Assembly: GCF_029784135.1 (NCBI RefSeq)
Contig: NC_073745.1
Coordinates: forward strand, 241,395,946 to 241,459,945
Source: Toxorhynchites rutilus septentrionalis
Lineage: Eukaryota > Arthropoda > Insecta > Diptera > Culicidae
Reading direction: 5' to 3'
Length of the DNA: 64,000 bases
Below are positions 1-10,271 of this stretch, piece by piece. Under the pieces are notes generated by a model. That model saw only the letters and a list, made by a program, of their open reading frames with translations. It searched no databases and was not told the origin of the DNA. The translations under genes were made by a program, and so were the position numbers. Each line of letters opens with the position of its first letter. Position 1 is the first letter of the stretch.

Positions 1-129
1 TTATAAGCATTTGAAATCATTCAATCAATTTTCCTACATTTTCGGTGTTTAGATTTTTTTAACGCGTTGAAATTAAAATATTTTGAATTTTCAGAAACGA
101 TATAAAAATACGAATTTTTACAGACATAC

Positions 130-395
130 ATCTAGACATACGCCTGGGACTGCACGTTTTGGGGCAAATTTGTACGCTTCATTTGTTCGGAGTCCACGAA
201 TGAGATCGTTTTCTTCGGCGTGGATGAGACGAAGGCGAGCCATCGGTAGGCCTTATTAGATTCTTGGTGGACCAAGGATTTAACCATCAATTGTAGAAAA
301 CACGGGTTATTTCGTGATCCATCCGTAACAGACGGAACGCGAAATACGAGAAAACTCGTGAGCGGAAAAAATGTGCAGAAAATGTACACCAACCC
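130..395 (-). repeat. Dispersed repeat, copy of the TTAA MITE at 5603-5840
   Basis: Read on the minus strand, this stretch matches 5610-5820 almost base for base, including CGTTCCGTCTGTTACGGATG and the later ACGAAGGCGAGCCATCGGTA block (seen here on the plus strand). The ends carrying the TTAA and CACATT motifs of the other copy are not clear here, so it looks like a copy with damaged ends. The open frame through it is a by-product of the repeat; I see no reason to call it a gene. Confidence 0.7.
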
Positions 396-774
396 TGCCT
401 GTCTCGGATATATGTTATATCAGAAAGTCAAGATTGATACTTTGTTCACTCTGACTCTTCCATGAATCTATTAGAGTTTGTAGCATAATATAGTATGCCC
501 ATTTTTGCGCTTTTTGTGGTTTTGTGGTTTTATATTTTTGTTTTTCCGAATTTGTTTTGCTATAATGAATTGAGCATCTGCATTTTTATTCAATTAGAGT
601 ATTCCAAGTATTCATATGCATTCCGATACCACAAAAGCGGTTGTTTTTGCACTCGCAATGTTTCAAAAGACTCTGTCGAGAGGTAATTACGGGTCGACCA
701 ATAAAAAGTACAAAAAAAGACTTATACTTTTACCAATACACTATACTGTTATCTTGACTTAGTTTAATTTTTCA

Positions 775-1095
775 AACTAAACGTTAAAAAGTTGTTGTTA
801 GACAAACGCTTTCCCTGTAGAAGTGTCCATCTTCCGATGTTGGTTATTGTATGGGATGTTCATATATTTTTTTCAGAATTTAAAAACCTACGTTTCTAAA
901 AAAAATGAATTTAAAAAATATTTTTAAATTTTTTTTTAAGATTAGTTTTCTTTTAATTTAAAAAAGTCCTTAATTTCAATCTTTGACTAAAATGCTGTTG
1001 GTCTTAAAGTTTTAGGTTGGTCTTATAGGTTTTTGAGTTATTTAAAAAAATGTAAAAATGTCTTAAAGTTTTAATTGAGGGAACCATGAATAATT
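775..1095 (+). repeat. Copy of an abundant AT-rich dispersed repeat
   Basis: The stretch begins with AAAAAGTTGTTGTTAGACAA and continues with a CCCTGTA...CATCTTCCGATGT block, then a run of T- and A-rich sequence. The same order of words recurs at about 8450, 8890 and 14090 on the plus strand, and reversed at about 13840-13930 and 14600-14650. It is non-coding. The family is unassigned; the mixed orientations suggest ends of a TIR or foldback element. Confidence 0.6.
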
Positions 1096-1639
1096 TTTTA
1101 CTTGTTTTCCGTGATAATTAGTTATTTATTTAGGAAAAAGATATTAGGGTGTTCACGACCGCATTGTCGACGTAGGACAAATCTAAATCTTATACCATAT
1201 TATAATCGTAGGACAATAAATCTTATACCATTTCAAGAATGAATTCTCTAATACAAATATTTGGTAGCATTGACAAAAGTCGATGAATTGATACTTGTAC
1301 TGAAGTACGTGACGGTTCACAAAGCAATAAAAAGCCAATTTGAGCAAATCAACAATTAAACTCCCAACATCAACATGTACTGTTGATTGCTCGCTGTCTA
1401 GAGTGAAACTGAAATACTCAACTTATTGAGTAGTGGTTTTTCAGTATTTCTTGGACAAATGACATCTCCAACGCTCCCAAAATCATACTTTTTCGAAGAA
1501 ATGATCCATAAATTATACTATGCAGCACCTATCGCAAAACGGCAAAAGAAAATCCGAACCGAAACGATAATGAGATGAAATCTCAACACCCTATTGACCA
1601 TATTTGAACAGTATTGTAGAAAAACTCCGTTCACCCCAA

Positions 1640-1905
1640 CTCACCAGAGATGGAGGTCCAAGCTTGCCATTGTACACACACGATCTGCTGCTCGCAACAG
1701 AAAAACTACCCATCGGACTATTTGTGCTATTGATAACACTACAATGGAAACCTCGTATCATCTGTCCACCTGTACGATTCAACTGAAAAGTGGAACAAAA
1801 TGAGTTCTCTTACGCTGAAAGACGACAGAGTGCAGTTTCCAATATGTATCGTCCAATCGGGCTTTGTTGCAGCTGAAAATGTCAATGAGTCTGAATAAAA
1901 TAAAC
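1640..1905 (+). mobile_element. SINE-like element, 5'-truncated copy
   Basis: The last part (about 1845-1905) matches the 3' part of the element at 20700-21170. Both contain a TGTTRCAGCTRAAAATG-like block, then an AATGAGYCT block, then an AATAAA-rich tail. A second shared block lies just upstream (ACTCTTACGCCT there, TTCTCTTACGCTG here at about 1806). The tRNA-like head seen in the other copy is missing here, as expected for a 5'-truncated retroelement. Short open frames inside are incidental. Confidence 0.5.
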
Positions 1906-2075
1906 AAATAAGGACAAAAAATTAAGTAAAACGGCGGAACCAACAAAGGATGTTACAAATTTAGAGGGAAACAAAATTCAATGAGCATATGCGGATGTTT
2001 CGCTAAATTGAAGGGAATATTGATTGTGTTTGAAAACTAACGGGAAGACAATCTTCTGTGATATCTTCATTTCAA

Positions 2076-2362
2076 CCCTTTGCGATCGTATTGAATTTGG
2101 ACATGGATTTCGTGCAGGTCGGAATTATGATCTCATCTTCACAGTGTCCCAATACATGATGTATTTTATTAAGCTTTTCCTCAAGCATGGGTGACAATGT
2201 TTGATTATACTGATTAACGTTATCTATTGTTCTTACGAGCACCGTTTTGAGACATTAAGGTTTTATTAGAAAAAGTATGAACTAGTTCATTGTAGAATAA
2301 AAAATACGATTAATGTAGTTCCTGGCTATGGTGACTGGAAGCAGACATACGACCGTAAAGGG
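2076..2362. mobile_element. Short TIR element (piggyBac-like MITE), 287 bp
   Basis: The ends are inverted repeats: CCCTTTGCGATCGTA on the left and TACGACCGTAAAGGG on the right. The same family occurs at 5321-7087, where it is flanked by TTAA on both sides. Here the flanks are TCAA and TTGA, one base away from TTAA, which suggests an older copy. The interior (TTTTCCTCAAGCAYGGRTG..., about 2176) matches 6598-6720 in the other copy. There is no coding capacity. Confidence 0.75.
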
Positions 2363-2854
2363 TTGATATAGGAGTTTTGATCGAAACTAACACGATAAAA
2401 ATGCCATAGTCTTGTTAAGGGGGACCCCTGTCTGAAAGGTCAAAAAATAATAATTTTTCGTGATTTTTTTTTCGATATTAGGAATAAAGTGAAGTGAACG
2501 GGTATTTTGGTAAACACCAATCAGTGTTTGCTGGCGGAATTTCGCGGAAAGCTTCATGTTCCACTAATCCATTCAAACCAAGAAAAATAGTTTAAAGAAC
2601 GTCATCATTACATGAAAACCTGATAATATTGATAAAAGAAGATACCTATTGAATAATTTTATTTTGTCTATTTGGGAATCCATGAAACATCAAGAGTTTC
2701 ATTCACTGATCAAATTTTATATTATAATACCAGAAGCTTTAGGCATTTCGGTTTAGCAATTCACTGGATTTTTTATAAGCAGAGAACTATTGTTTAATGA
2801 AATGTGAAAAGATCCTCTCATTTGAATCAACCAATCTTGGTTACAGGCTTAAAA

Positions 2855-3405
2855 AATTCATGGTGGGACTGTTATGCCTAGAACATCAACATGGGACAAT
2901 TTAACTTGATGTTGTTTTTGAAATACTGGAAACAAACAATAAGTTTGCTTGTGTTTTTCCGAAAGATTATGCATAAAAACATCGTTTCATGAAGAAGGGA
3001 GTGATCTGCAATACTTTACAGAATATGAATCTCGTTTTTAATTAGACATTTGCTAACAAGGTGTACACGTGTTCTGTTAAAGTTTTTTTTTGTTTGAGAA
3101 TTAGTTCGTTCTTCCAAACCAGTAATGAGTACATTAGCCCTGGTGAAACCGTGCCATAAAATTCATGTACTTGAACCGATTTATTTGATATGGATCCACA
3201 AAAAATATGGTGGGACAGTTATGAACAGAATATCAACATGGGACAATTGAGCTTGATGTTGTTTTTTTTTGAAAGCTGGGAACAAACTATAACTTTTTTT
3301 TTTGTTTTTCCGGAAGACTAGGCATAAAAACGTCGTTTTATGAAAAAAAGTGAAAATTGTCAAAAAGTATCATGGGACAACTATGCGTAGAAGGGCAGAT
3401 TAGGC
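2855..3405 (+). repeat. Local direct duplication, two units of about 150 bp
   Basis: A unit starting ATGGTGGGACTGTTATG (about 2861) with CATCAACATGGGACAATT and CTTGATGTTGTTTTT recurs at about 3208 (ATGGTGGGACAGTTATG, ATCAACATGGGACAATT, CTTGATGTTG). Both end in a GCATAAAAACRTCGTTT block. The spacing is about 347 bp and the copies differ at many sites, so the duplication is old. A third fragment (CATGGGACAACTATGCGTAG) sits at about 3370. No coding signal is seen. Confidence 0.7.
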
Positions 3406-3699
3406 ATCGGAAATAAGTACAACGCAGTCAAATAAACCAAAATTCAACTTTCAATCCATCGACTAATTGATTTGATCTACCTGATGTTTTTGCGACAAAT
3501 TTAATAACCATAACACTCATCATTTGTCTAATCGGATCCCCATAGTATTGTGCTCGAGGCTTGAGATACTTTTTCTGATTGATATTTCGGCGCGCCTGAA
3601 AAATAAATTAAATCCATAAATCAAAACAAGTTTTCTAATTTAATACATCAAAACTAGTTTGAAAATTAAGACATTCAGAGCCACCCCATCATAACGCAT

Positions 3700-3870
3700 T
3701 AGCTGAGAGCTACTACTACCGTTACGGTTACGGCCATCGGATAGCTATATAACATATCCTCGTTCCTTTACGACCGGCGGTCGTGTCGGAAACATCGTCA
3801 CTGTCGTTACTGTCACATCGCATCACCTTCGTTCGGCAAAACAGAGTCGTCTCGAGACGTGAGTATCATC
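3700..3870 (+). promoter_or_regulatory. Possible core promoter and first exon
   Basis: A TATATAAC box (3746-3753) lies in a CpG-containing patch unlike the AT-rich surroundings. About 110 bp downstream is a splice-donor-like GAGACGTGAGT (about 3853-3863). Together they could be a TATA promoter and a short non-coding first exon. No downstream coding exon can be linked to it, so this is a weak call. Confidence 0.2.
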
Positions 3871-4836
3871 ATCGCTATAATCGTAGTCGCCGTGTTCGTG
3901 TATCCGAAGCAGAGAACGATGATGAAAAGCTGGCTACTCAAAAGTAGTAATCCATCGGAAGATGTTTAGCTACACAAACTATTGGCATTCGCACACATTC
4001 ATGGACACCGAAGCTAGTATCCCACTTCCCACATTCTTTCTAGTGTGCGAAATGCATGCGCTCCTTCAACAAGTTCTTGCTTTTTATGGAAACATGGCTT
4101 GAAGTATTTACTACCAACAGGTTCGATCAGTCTGGAGGAACATGCCGTTGTATATACCGACGATATACTTTCTGAAAGCAAGCAACTCATTCTTAACATC
4201 ATGCTCCTACTCGACTTTCTTGAAATATTGTTGCACCGACAACAATGAATTTCAGCTCGACCATTATAAACCGTATTATTTAACAATATATTCAAGAGCA
4301 CAACACTCCACTCTAAGAGTCATCAAATCAGCACGAGCTACTCTCGCTGCTTGTTGTGTCCATGAAATGGGAAAATCCTTGCTGTTTTTTGTGTACCCCA
4401 CCTACATCGAACGTAATAGCGCCCACCTATACGATTCAACCTGCACACACTGTTGCGTTGGCTCGGACCGTGTTTTATTGGACAGGATATTTTTAGACGT
4501 TGTTAGCTTCCCATTGAGAGACGTTTCCAACGACGTGACGATAGATGTTGTTAAAGGAATTATGAAATGAAGCGCACTGGAAAAGCACAGAAGGAACCTT
4601 ACCCACCTACACGCTTCGCTTGGAGAGAGAGAGAGAGATACGCGCGTTGTCTCCACTAATCATTCCGATAATCGGATATTTATTAGTCTCTGTCACGATT
4701 CAAATCCAAGGAGTGGCATCAAACGGAACGCGAACCGTGCCGATATGTTTTAGTGACAGAAGAAATATAGTTTGTTCAACAATTCAACAGTACCTTGTAA
4801 TTCCATTGAAGACAGCATTCTCTTTGCAACATGTTT
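3871..4836. other. No recognised gene; unassigned sequence
   Basis: This stretch is less AT-rich than its neighbours and matches nothing else that I can see in the window. Open frames on the plus strand (up to 142 codons, 4142-4570) show no domain I recognise and a composition rich in Cys and Tyr. A short GA run (GAGAGAGAGAGA, about 4623-4636) is present. It could be single-copy non-coding DNA or old repeat. Confidence 0.4.
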
Positions 4837-5602
4837 TACACTGGAGCAGGGTTATCATATCTACAGAATAATCTGTATTTATACAGATTTTTCAGACTTT
4901 TTGAAACCAAGTATCTGTAGATACAGATTACAAATTTTTTTTGGTTTTCATACAGATTTACAGATTTTTCAAAGTAACGCTCCAATATTAGTTAGGAATT
5001 GATCTCAATAATATTTTCCCCAACTCACCAATTTTATTCATATAGCATTCGAACCAGTCTGAATAAGAGTCATTTCGACATTCATATGTAGCGTGTATTA
5101 CTGCTTTCTCATGTTCAATCTAAGGCGAAAAGATGCAAAAGTCTGCGTCACCGGCTAGCTTTACAATGAATAAATAACACTGTTTGTCCTTTTTCTACTA
5201 AGGCACAGTGAATGCGAATTTTTACGTGAATACCATCAACATCGTCAATTTCATAATAACTATGCCAACCAATGATACTAAAGCTAAGATTTTGCTTCAA
5301 AACTGAACTTATAAATTTAACCCTTTGCGGTCGCATTAAATTTTGGCGTGTGTGTCGTATTGGTAGTAATTATTTTTACTTGAAAAGCAGTGATGTATAA
5401 TTTTGTGGAATCATTAAAGATTCCTTTATTTTTTGTAAACTTCTGATGAGTATTTACTAAACAATGTGTTTATGTTTATGTCTAAAAATATTTGCTATAA
5501 TTCTTCTTCCTGTGATATCTTTCGCATGTATCACAAAAATAATTAGTTTGTCGTCCTTCGCATTTTATATTTCTGTTTGAATATACCAAACAATGCTCTT
5601 AA

Positions 5603-5840
5603 CACATTGCGGACCGCTCACGAGATTTCTCGTGTTTCGCGTTCCGTCTGTTACGGATGGATTGCGAAATAACACGTGTTTTCTACACTTGAAGGTTGAA
5701 TTCTTGGTTTGCCAAGAATCTAACAAGGCCTACCGATGGCTCGCCTTCGTCTCATCCACATCGAAGGAAACGATCTCATTCGTGGAATCCGAACAAATGA
5801 AGCGTTCAAGTTTGTCCCAAAACGTTCCGTCCTTAATGTG
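5603..5840. mobile_element. MITE flanked by TTAA, 238 bp
   Basis: The ends CACATTGCGGACCG and (inverted) CACATTAAGGACGG match, and TTAA lies on both sides (5599-5602 and 5841-5844). This fits a piggyBac-type non-autonomous element. An open frame runs through the whole element, but the second copy at 130-395 breaks it, so it is unlikely to be a gene. Confidence 0.75.
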
Positions 5841-5844
5841 TTAA

Positions 5845-6590
5845 CATCTACACAGTGCCGCAATACATGGAGTTTTCCATTAAGGCAATATTCTAGTCTA
5901 GAAATTTGAAGAAAATACTTCTTTTTTCCTTCATATTTCTGTAGTTTAGGCATTCAAGAATATACCGCAGAAAGGACTTATCGAAAATCCCATGATTTAC
6001 CGAGTTAGAACCATTTTAGTGATGCGATTTCTAACCTGGTACGGCCATTATAATGACCTTGAAACGCGTTTTTCTCGAAACAAGTTTTTTCCAACTGGCG
6101 TACACGATATCTCAAGTTCTACTGAACCGATTCATGTCGAATTTATATGAATACAATCGCTATGCACCTATCTATTGCATGAACCTCTAAAAAATGATAC
6201 TTTTCAAATTTTATTTTATTTTTTAAAATAACGTAACGTAAGAAAAAGACGTTTTAAACCACATTTTGTTTTTCAAACGGCCACCATTTTGTCAAAAAAG
6301 ATGTTTTTGACTTGTCCGAGGTTCATGTGACAGCGGCATCTTTACTGATTGAGAATCTGTTCGATTTTTTTTTGTTTCAGATAACCAGAAGGGCTGGTAT
6401 CATGTACGCCATGGCACAACTTTTTTTTTGAGCCCCTTCACTTCTTCGGCTTGTAACTATGCTAGTTATGAATATTTTTTCTTCGATGAACAAACAATGA
6501 TATAATAAATAGGAAAAATACTCGTAGTTTTATTTTTACGGAGCTCGAAAAAACGTCTGAAGTTTGTGTCTCTACACTAGAATACCCTCT
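5845..6590. repeat. Unassigned repeat block inside the TTAA element
   Basis: This block contains AACGCGTTTTTCTCGAAAC (about 6063) and GATATCTCAAGTTCTACTGAACCGA (about 6108). Similar wording recurs in reverse at about 30190-30270 and in part near 22670, so this is a dispersed repeat. It breaks the homology between the piggyBac-like element at 5321 and its short relative at 2076, so it probably came in as an insertion. Its ends are not defined. Confidence 0.5.
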
Positions 6591-6758
6591 TAATCCTTTC
6601 CTCAAGCACGGATGGCAACATTTGTTTATACTGAGTACCGTTATCTATTATTCATAGTAACACCGTTTTGGTTTGTGAATAAGTTCACAAAACATGAAAA
6701 TTCATTTAGAAAAAGTGTGAACTGATACAATGTTGCATAAATTATTATTATATTAGTA

Positions 6759-7038
6759 CAGTGGAATCCGTTTATAATGACGTCGAAGGGTATTGACAAA
6801 CGCGCCATAATAAGCGTACGCCATACAAAGCGTTTTGTGTGAAAAAAAATGTCGCGCATTATAAGCAGACATAATTTATTAAAAATGGATCAAAATAGGC
6901 GACATGCCACGGTAAAGGAAGCCATTATATCCGACTTTTATTTTAAGAATTTTAAATGAAACCAAACTTTGTTGTGTGATTTCGTCATAATAAGCAGTTG
7001 ATCAATATAAACGGAATCATAATAAACGAATTTTACTG
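6759..7038. mobile_element. Tc1/pogo-like MITE with TA duplication, 280 bp
   Basis: The left end CAGTGGAATCCGTTTATAAT and the right end (inverted CAGTAAAATTCGTTTATTAT) are matching terminal repeats. TA lies on both sides (6757-6758 and 7039-7040). CAGT termini with TA target duplications are typical of pogo/Tigger-type elements. There is no coding sequence. It is inserted inside the piggyBac-like element. Confidence 0.75.
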
Positions 7039-7214
7039 TACACTTCTTCGCTGTGGTGGCTGAGAGCAGACAAACGACCGCAAAAGGTTAATACAGATTT
7101 CGATACAGATTTCCCGGGAAAGGTCTCAGATGAACAGGTTTTTGAGATCAAAAGCACAGATTTTATTATGGGAGCCCTGCACTGAAGTCGCTTGTTGGCG
7201 CGGAGGATAAAACA

Positions 7215-7695
7215 AAAACCACGTAAATTCCAAAATCCGCATAAAAAAACTGCGTTGATTCCAAAATCCGCGTAAAAAACCGTTTAAATTCCAAAATCCT
7301 CGTAAAAATAAACCAAGTAAATTTCAAATTCCATGCAAAAACCTAACAAATAGTGAATTATTAGTTTAAAATGCAATCCATAGTCTAACAATTGATTAAC
7401 TGATTTTTTTTTTGCATGCTGCAATCATGATATTTGTTTCTCCGGTTATTTCTCAGCTACTAACCAGTGTTACTATAAAAACTAATTTCGTGGAAAATCA
7501 CATCAATTAGCTCATTAAACTTTTAAACAATTGATACGTGCTGCGTAAAAAAACGCGTAATTTTGGAAATCTTCGTATATTTCGAAATTCGCGTAAAAAA
7601 ACGCGTATATTCCGAAATCCGCGTGAGTTTCTGAAATCGCGCAAAAAAAAAACGCGTAAAAAATACCCGCGAAAAACAAGCTGCGTAAAAAGCGA
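7215..7695 (+). repeat. Degenerate tandem repeat, TTCCAAAATCCGCGTAAAAA-type
   Basis: Units of roughly 25-30 bp containing ATTCCRAAATCCGCGTAAAAA recur at 7215-7345 and again at 7545-7695. About 200 bp between them lacks the motif. The units carry CGCG and GCG words that are otherwise rare in this AT-rich sequence. They make up the interior of the TIR element ending at 7703. The two open frames on opposite strands here simply read the repeat. Confidence 0.7.
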
Positions 7696-7705
7696 CTTCA
7701 GTGTA

Positions 7706-10084
7706 CTCACAATTTCGTAGCCAAACCGATATAGTGGTTCTCAGCTTTTCGTGAAAAGTGATAGCTTTGTTCCTTATCGCAAAATATTAGACCCGTATTT
7801 TTTAAATTTTTCGTTAGGGTGACCATTTCGATTTTAGGGTGGTCCGAAAAATCAGTTTTTACCTCTTTTTTTACAGAAATTATAGTGGTAGAATACACTT
7901 TTTTCAAAAATTCATAACTTTTGAAGTACTGGACCGATTCTCCTCAAGAATGATTCCTAGAAACATGTTGTCTTCAACCTGGCTATTACAGAATGACAAT
8001 GTTTAAGTTCATAATATCACTACTAGGGCGCACTGTGGTTAGGATATATCAAAACGGAAAAAAATCATAACTCACCAAAAATGCTTTCTAGAAACATTGC
8101 GTCTCATCCAAAGTTGATCCTATGATCACCGAATGGGATGACAATAGGATAATCCACAATTTAAAAAAATAATCAAATCGAGGTATAATTGTTAATTCCT
8201 CCGGAATACTTTTTCGAAACATGGTATCGTCTGAAAAGTTGATATTATAATCCCTGGCCCAAACAGGAGGACCGAAGTTTAGTTCATAATATCATCGCTA
8301 GGACGCACAATGCTCAGAAAAAAAAATCGAAATGCTGAAAAATTAATAACTCCTCAGGAATACCATCTAGAAATATTGTATCTTTTACAAAGTTGATCCT
8401 CCACCCAAAATTAATTTTTAGAAAATGTTTTAGCATCCCGAATTAAAACATGAAAAAGTTGTTGGAAAAACTCTTCTCCTGTAAAAGTAAACATCTTCCG
8501 ATGTATGAGTGACTGTAAGTTATTTCATTATGTTATATTATTTTTAAGCTCATTTAATGTAATATTTGAAAAATTACTATCAATCTTTAACTTGTAACAT
8601 CTTTTGTATAAATTATCGCGATTTACATGTTCTGCATTTTTACTTCTATTTAGAAACAATTCAAGAATACGTCAAACGCGAGAATTTACAAAAAAAAAAT
8701 GTTACGAGTTAAACTTTTTTTTTTGAATGAATACGCAAAAATACCATATATTCCAGAAACTATAAAAGATAGTTGACGTCTTCAACCAAAGGTCATATTT
8801 TAATAAGATCTAAAATTTTGTCGAATACACTATATCGCTATCTTGAGTTTGAACAAAATTAAGATAATTCGTATTTTTTTCAATGAAAACATGAGAAAGT
8901 TGTTGTTCGAAAATCTTTTTCCCTGTAAAAGTGCCCATCTTTCGATGTATTGATGACTTGTTGGAAATTGTAAGGGCTGTTCATATATGTTTTTTTTGAG
9001 AAAATTCAGAAAAATATGAATTTAAATTTAAAAAAAAATCAGTGTAATTTAAAAAAATTGGTATTTTTTTTATGAAAATTCGAACAAATTCCGACATTTC
9101 ATTCCACGACCTGTTTTTTGTAGGTGTCAATTTTGGTAAAAAACAAAAAAAAATATTGGCCCTTTGCAAATATATCAAGTATTCATGAAAAGTTGCTTGA
9201 ATGTCTCACAACGTTTTACTACAATCTGAGATGTTGCTGCTAATGGCCAGTTGAGTTGGCGTGAGATTCTTCAATTATTAATTGTATTTGTTTTTTAAAT
9301 GTTTATATGGCTTTGGACTAGAGGTCACCATGTTTTTCTATTTTTTTTTTTTTAAGGGCTGGAGGTTTTCTACATAACGTTTCAGAGATTCGTTTTTATC
9401 GTTTTTGAGTTATGATTTTTCAATGTTAATTGGTAGCTCGAAATATCAATTTTTACCCCATTTTTGTTTTCTTAACAATAACTTCTGAACTACTGGGCCG
9501 ATTCAGATGATCGACATATCAAATTTAAGTCAGTGAGCTAGACTTTTTTGAAAAAAAAAGGTTGGGAAAAAATTGAATTTTGCTTTCGTTAGTTTGCATA
9601 GTTGATGATAGATGGCGTTATATTTTATAATTTTTTTCTTGAAGGCTGGGGTTTTTCTGCTCAACATATCCAAAAATCAGAGAAGTGTTTCTTTTCGTTT
9701 TTGTGTTATGATTTTTCAAAGTTAACATGCTATCAGTCTTTGTTCAATATTCCTATGCGACTAGACTAGATCTGTGCGACTGGGATTTTCGACAATTTTT
9801 TCGTAAAAGTAATATTGTTTAGAAGAAGACTAGCTCATCGACTTTGATTTGATGTGTCGATCATCTGAATCGTTTCAGTAGCTCAAAAGTTAAGAATCTT
9901 TGAAAAAACCATTTTTGGAAAAAAGGAGAAAAGATTGATTTTTCTGACCACCTTAAAATGGAAATCGACGCTTCAATGAAAAAAAAATATAGGTCTAATA
10001 TATCACGATAAGGAACAAAACTAAAACTTTCCATGAAAATCTAAGAACCTCTACATCGGCTTGGCGTGGAATGGCTGTATATAG
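7706..10084. mobile_element. Foldback-family copy, about 2.4 kb
   Basis: The left end (GCCAAACCGATATAGTGGTTC, about 7723, with CGCAAAATATTAGACCCG) and the right end (inverted GGAATGGCTGTATATAG, to 10084) are the two arms of the family seen complete at 28104-29528. Inner words such as CTGAACCGATTYAGATGATCGACATAT recur in both orientations (for example about 9493 and 9850). The outermost bases of the left end are lost. Copies of the AAAAAGTTGTTG repeat are inserted in the middle (about 8440-9180). No coding sequence is seen. Confidence 0.65.
8440..9180 (+). repeat. Two copies of the AAAAAGTTGTTG-type repeat
   Basis: Copies start at about 8450 (CATGAAAAAGTTGTTGGAAA) and about 8887 (CATGAGAAAGTTGTTGTTCG), each followed by a CCTGTAAAAGT block and CATCTTYCGATGTAT. 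They interrupt the foldback-family element around them. The region is non-coding, with long A and T runs. Confidence 0.6.
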
Positions 10085-10096
10085 AAAACAAAGATG

Positions 10097-10257
10097 GAGG
10101 CGATCTGGCGTAGTGGTAACATCCATGCCTCTCACGCTAAAGGTCACGAGTTCAATTCTCACTCCCGACATTCTTCCAAAAATGGAAGTAAAAGTGACGA
10201 ACCAGCCAAATGAGTTGAAAATCACTATAATACAGATATAAAAAAAAAAAAAGAAAA
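10097..10257 (+). mobile_element. tRNA-derived SINE with perfect 14-bp target duplication
   Basis: The head carries an A-box-like TGGCGTAGTGGTAA (about 10108) and a B-box-like GAGTTCAATTCTC (about 10150), the internal RNA polymerase III promoter of a tRNA. A short body (AGTGACGAACCAGCCAAATG, GAAAATCACTATAATACAG) and an A-rich tail follow. AGAAAACAAAGATG flanks the element on both sides (10083-10096 and 10258-10271), so the copy is fairly young. A second copy lies reversed at 23606-23755. Confidence 0.85.
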
Positions 10258-10271
10258 AGAAAACAAAGATG

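Larger units (their letters stand above)
5321..7087. mobile_element. piggyBac-like TIR element with TTAA duplications
   Basis: The ends are CCCTTTGCGGTCG (5321-) and CGACCGCAAAAGG (to 7087), flanked by TTAA at 5317-5320 and 7088-7091. TTAA duplications are the hallmark of piggyBac-type integration. The right part (about 6598-6720) matches the short 287-bp relative at 2076-2362. The extra length comes from two nested MITEs (5603-5840 and 6759-7038) and an unassigned block at 5850-6590. No transposase was recognised. Confidence 0.75.
4847..7179. mobile_element. hAT-like element carrying nested insertions
   Basis: The left end CAGGGTTATCATATCTACAG and the right end (ATGGGAGCCCTG, read inverted as CAGGGCTCCCAT) form imperfect terminal repeats. 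Subterminal copies of ACAGATTT occur on both sides. The flanks are CACTGGAG (4839-4846) and CACTGAAG (7180-7187), an 8-bp duplication with one mismatch. CAGGG termini and an 8-bp duplication are typical of hAT elements. No transposase frame survives; most of the interior is the piggyBac-like insertion at 5321-7087. Confidence 0.65.
4839..7703. mobile_element. TA-flanked TIR element, split by a hAT-like insertion
   Basis: The right end is AGCGACTTCAGTG followed by TA (7704-7705). The left end is TA (4837-4838) followed by CACTGGAG, after which a hAT-like element begins. The sequence resumes beyond that insertion with CACTGAAGTCGCTT (7180-). Read without the insertion, the two ends are inverted copies of CACTGAAGTCGCTT and the body is the tandem-repeat block at 7215-7695. 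TA flanks fit Tc1/mariner-type integration. No transposase is present. Confidence 0.6.

Noticed and set aside
4142..4570. 142-codon open frame
   Set aside because: No recognisable domain, overlapping frames on the other strand, and no supporting splice or promoter signal. Left as unassigned.
5593..5844. 83-codon open frame
   Set aside because: It coincides with a TTAA-flanked MITE, and the copy at 130-395 does not keep the frame.
10105..10165. tRNA gene in the 10.1-kb region
   Set aside because: It is flanked by a 14-bp target duplication and followed by a SINE body and A-rich tail; a second copy exists at 23606-23755.
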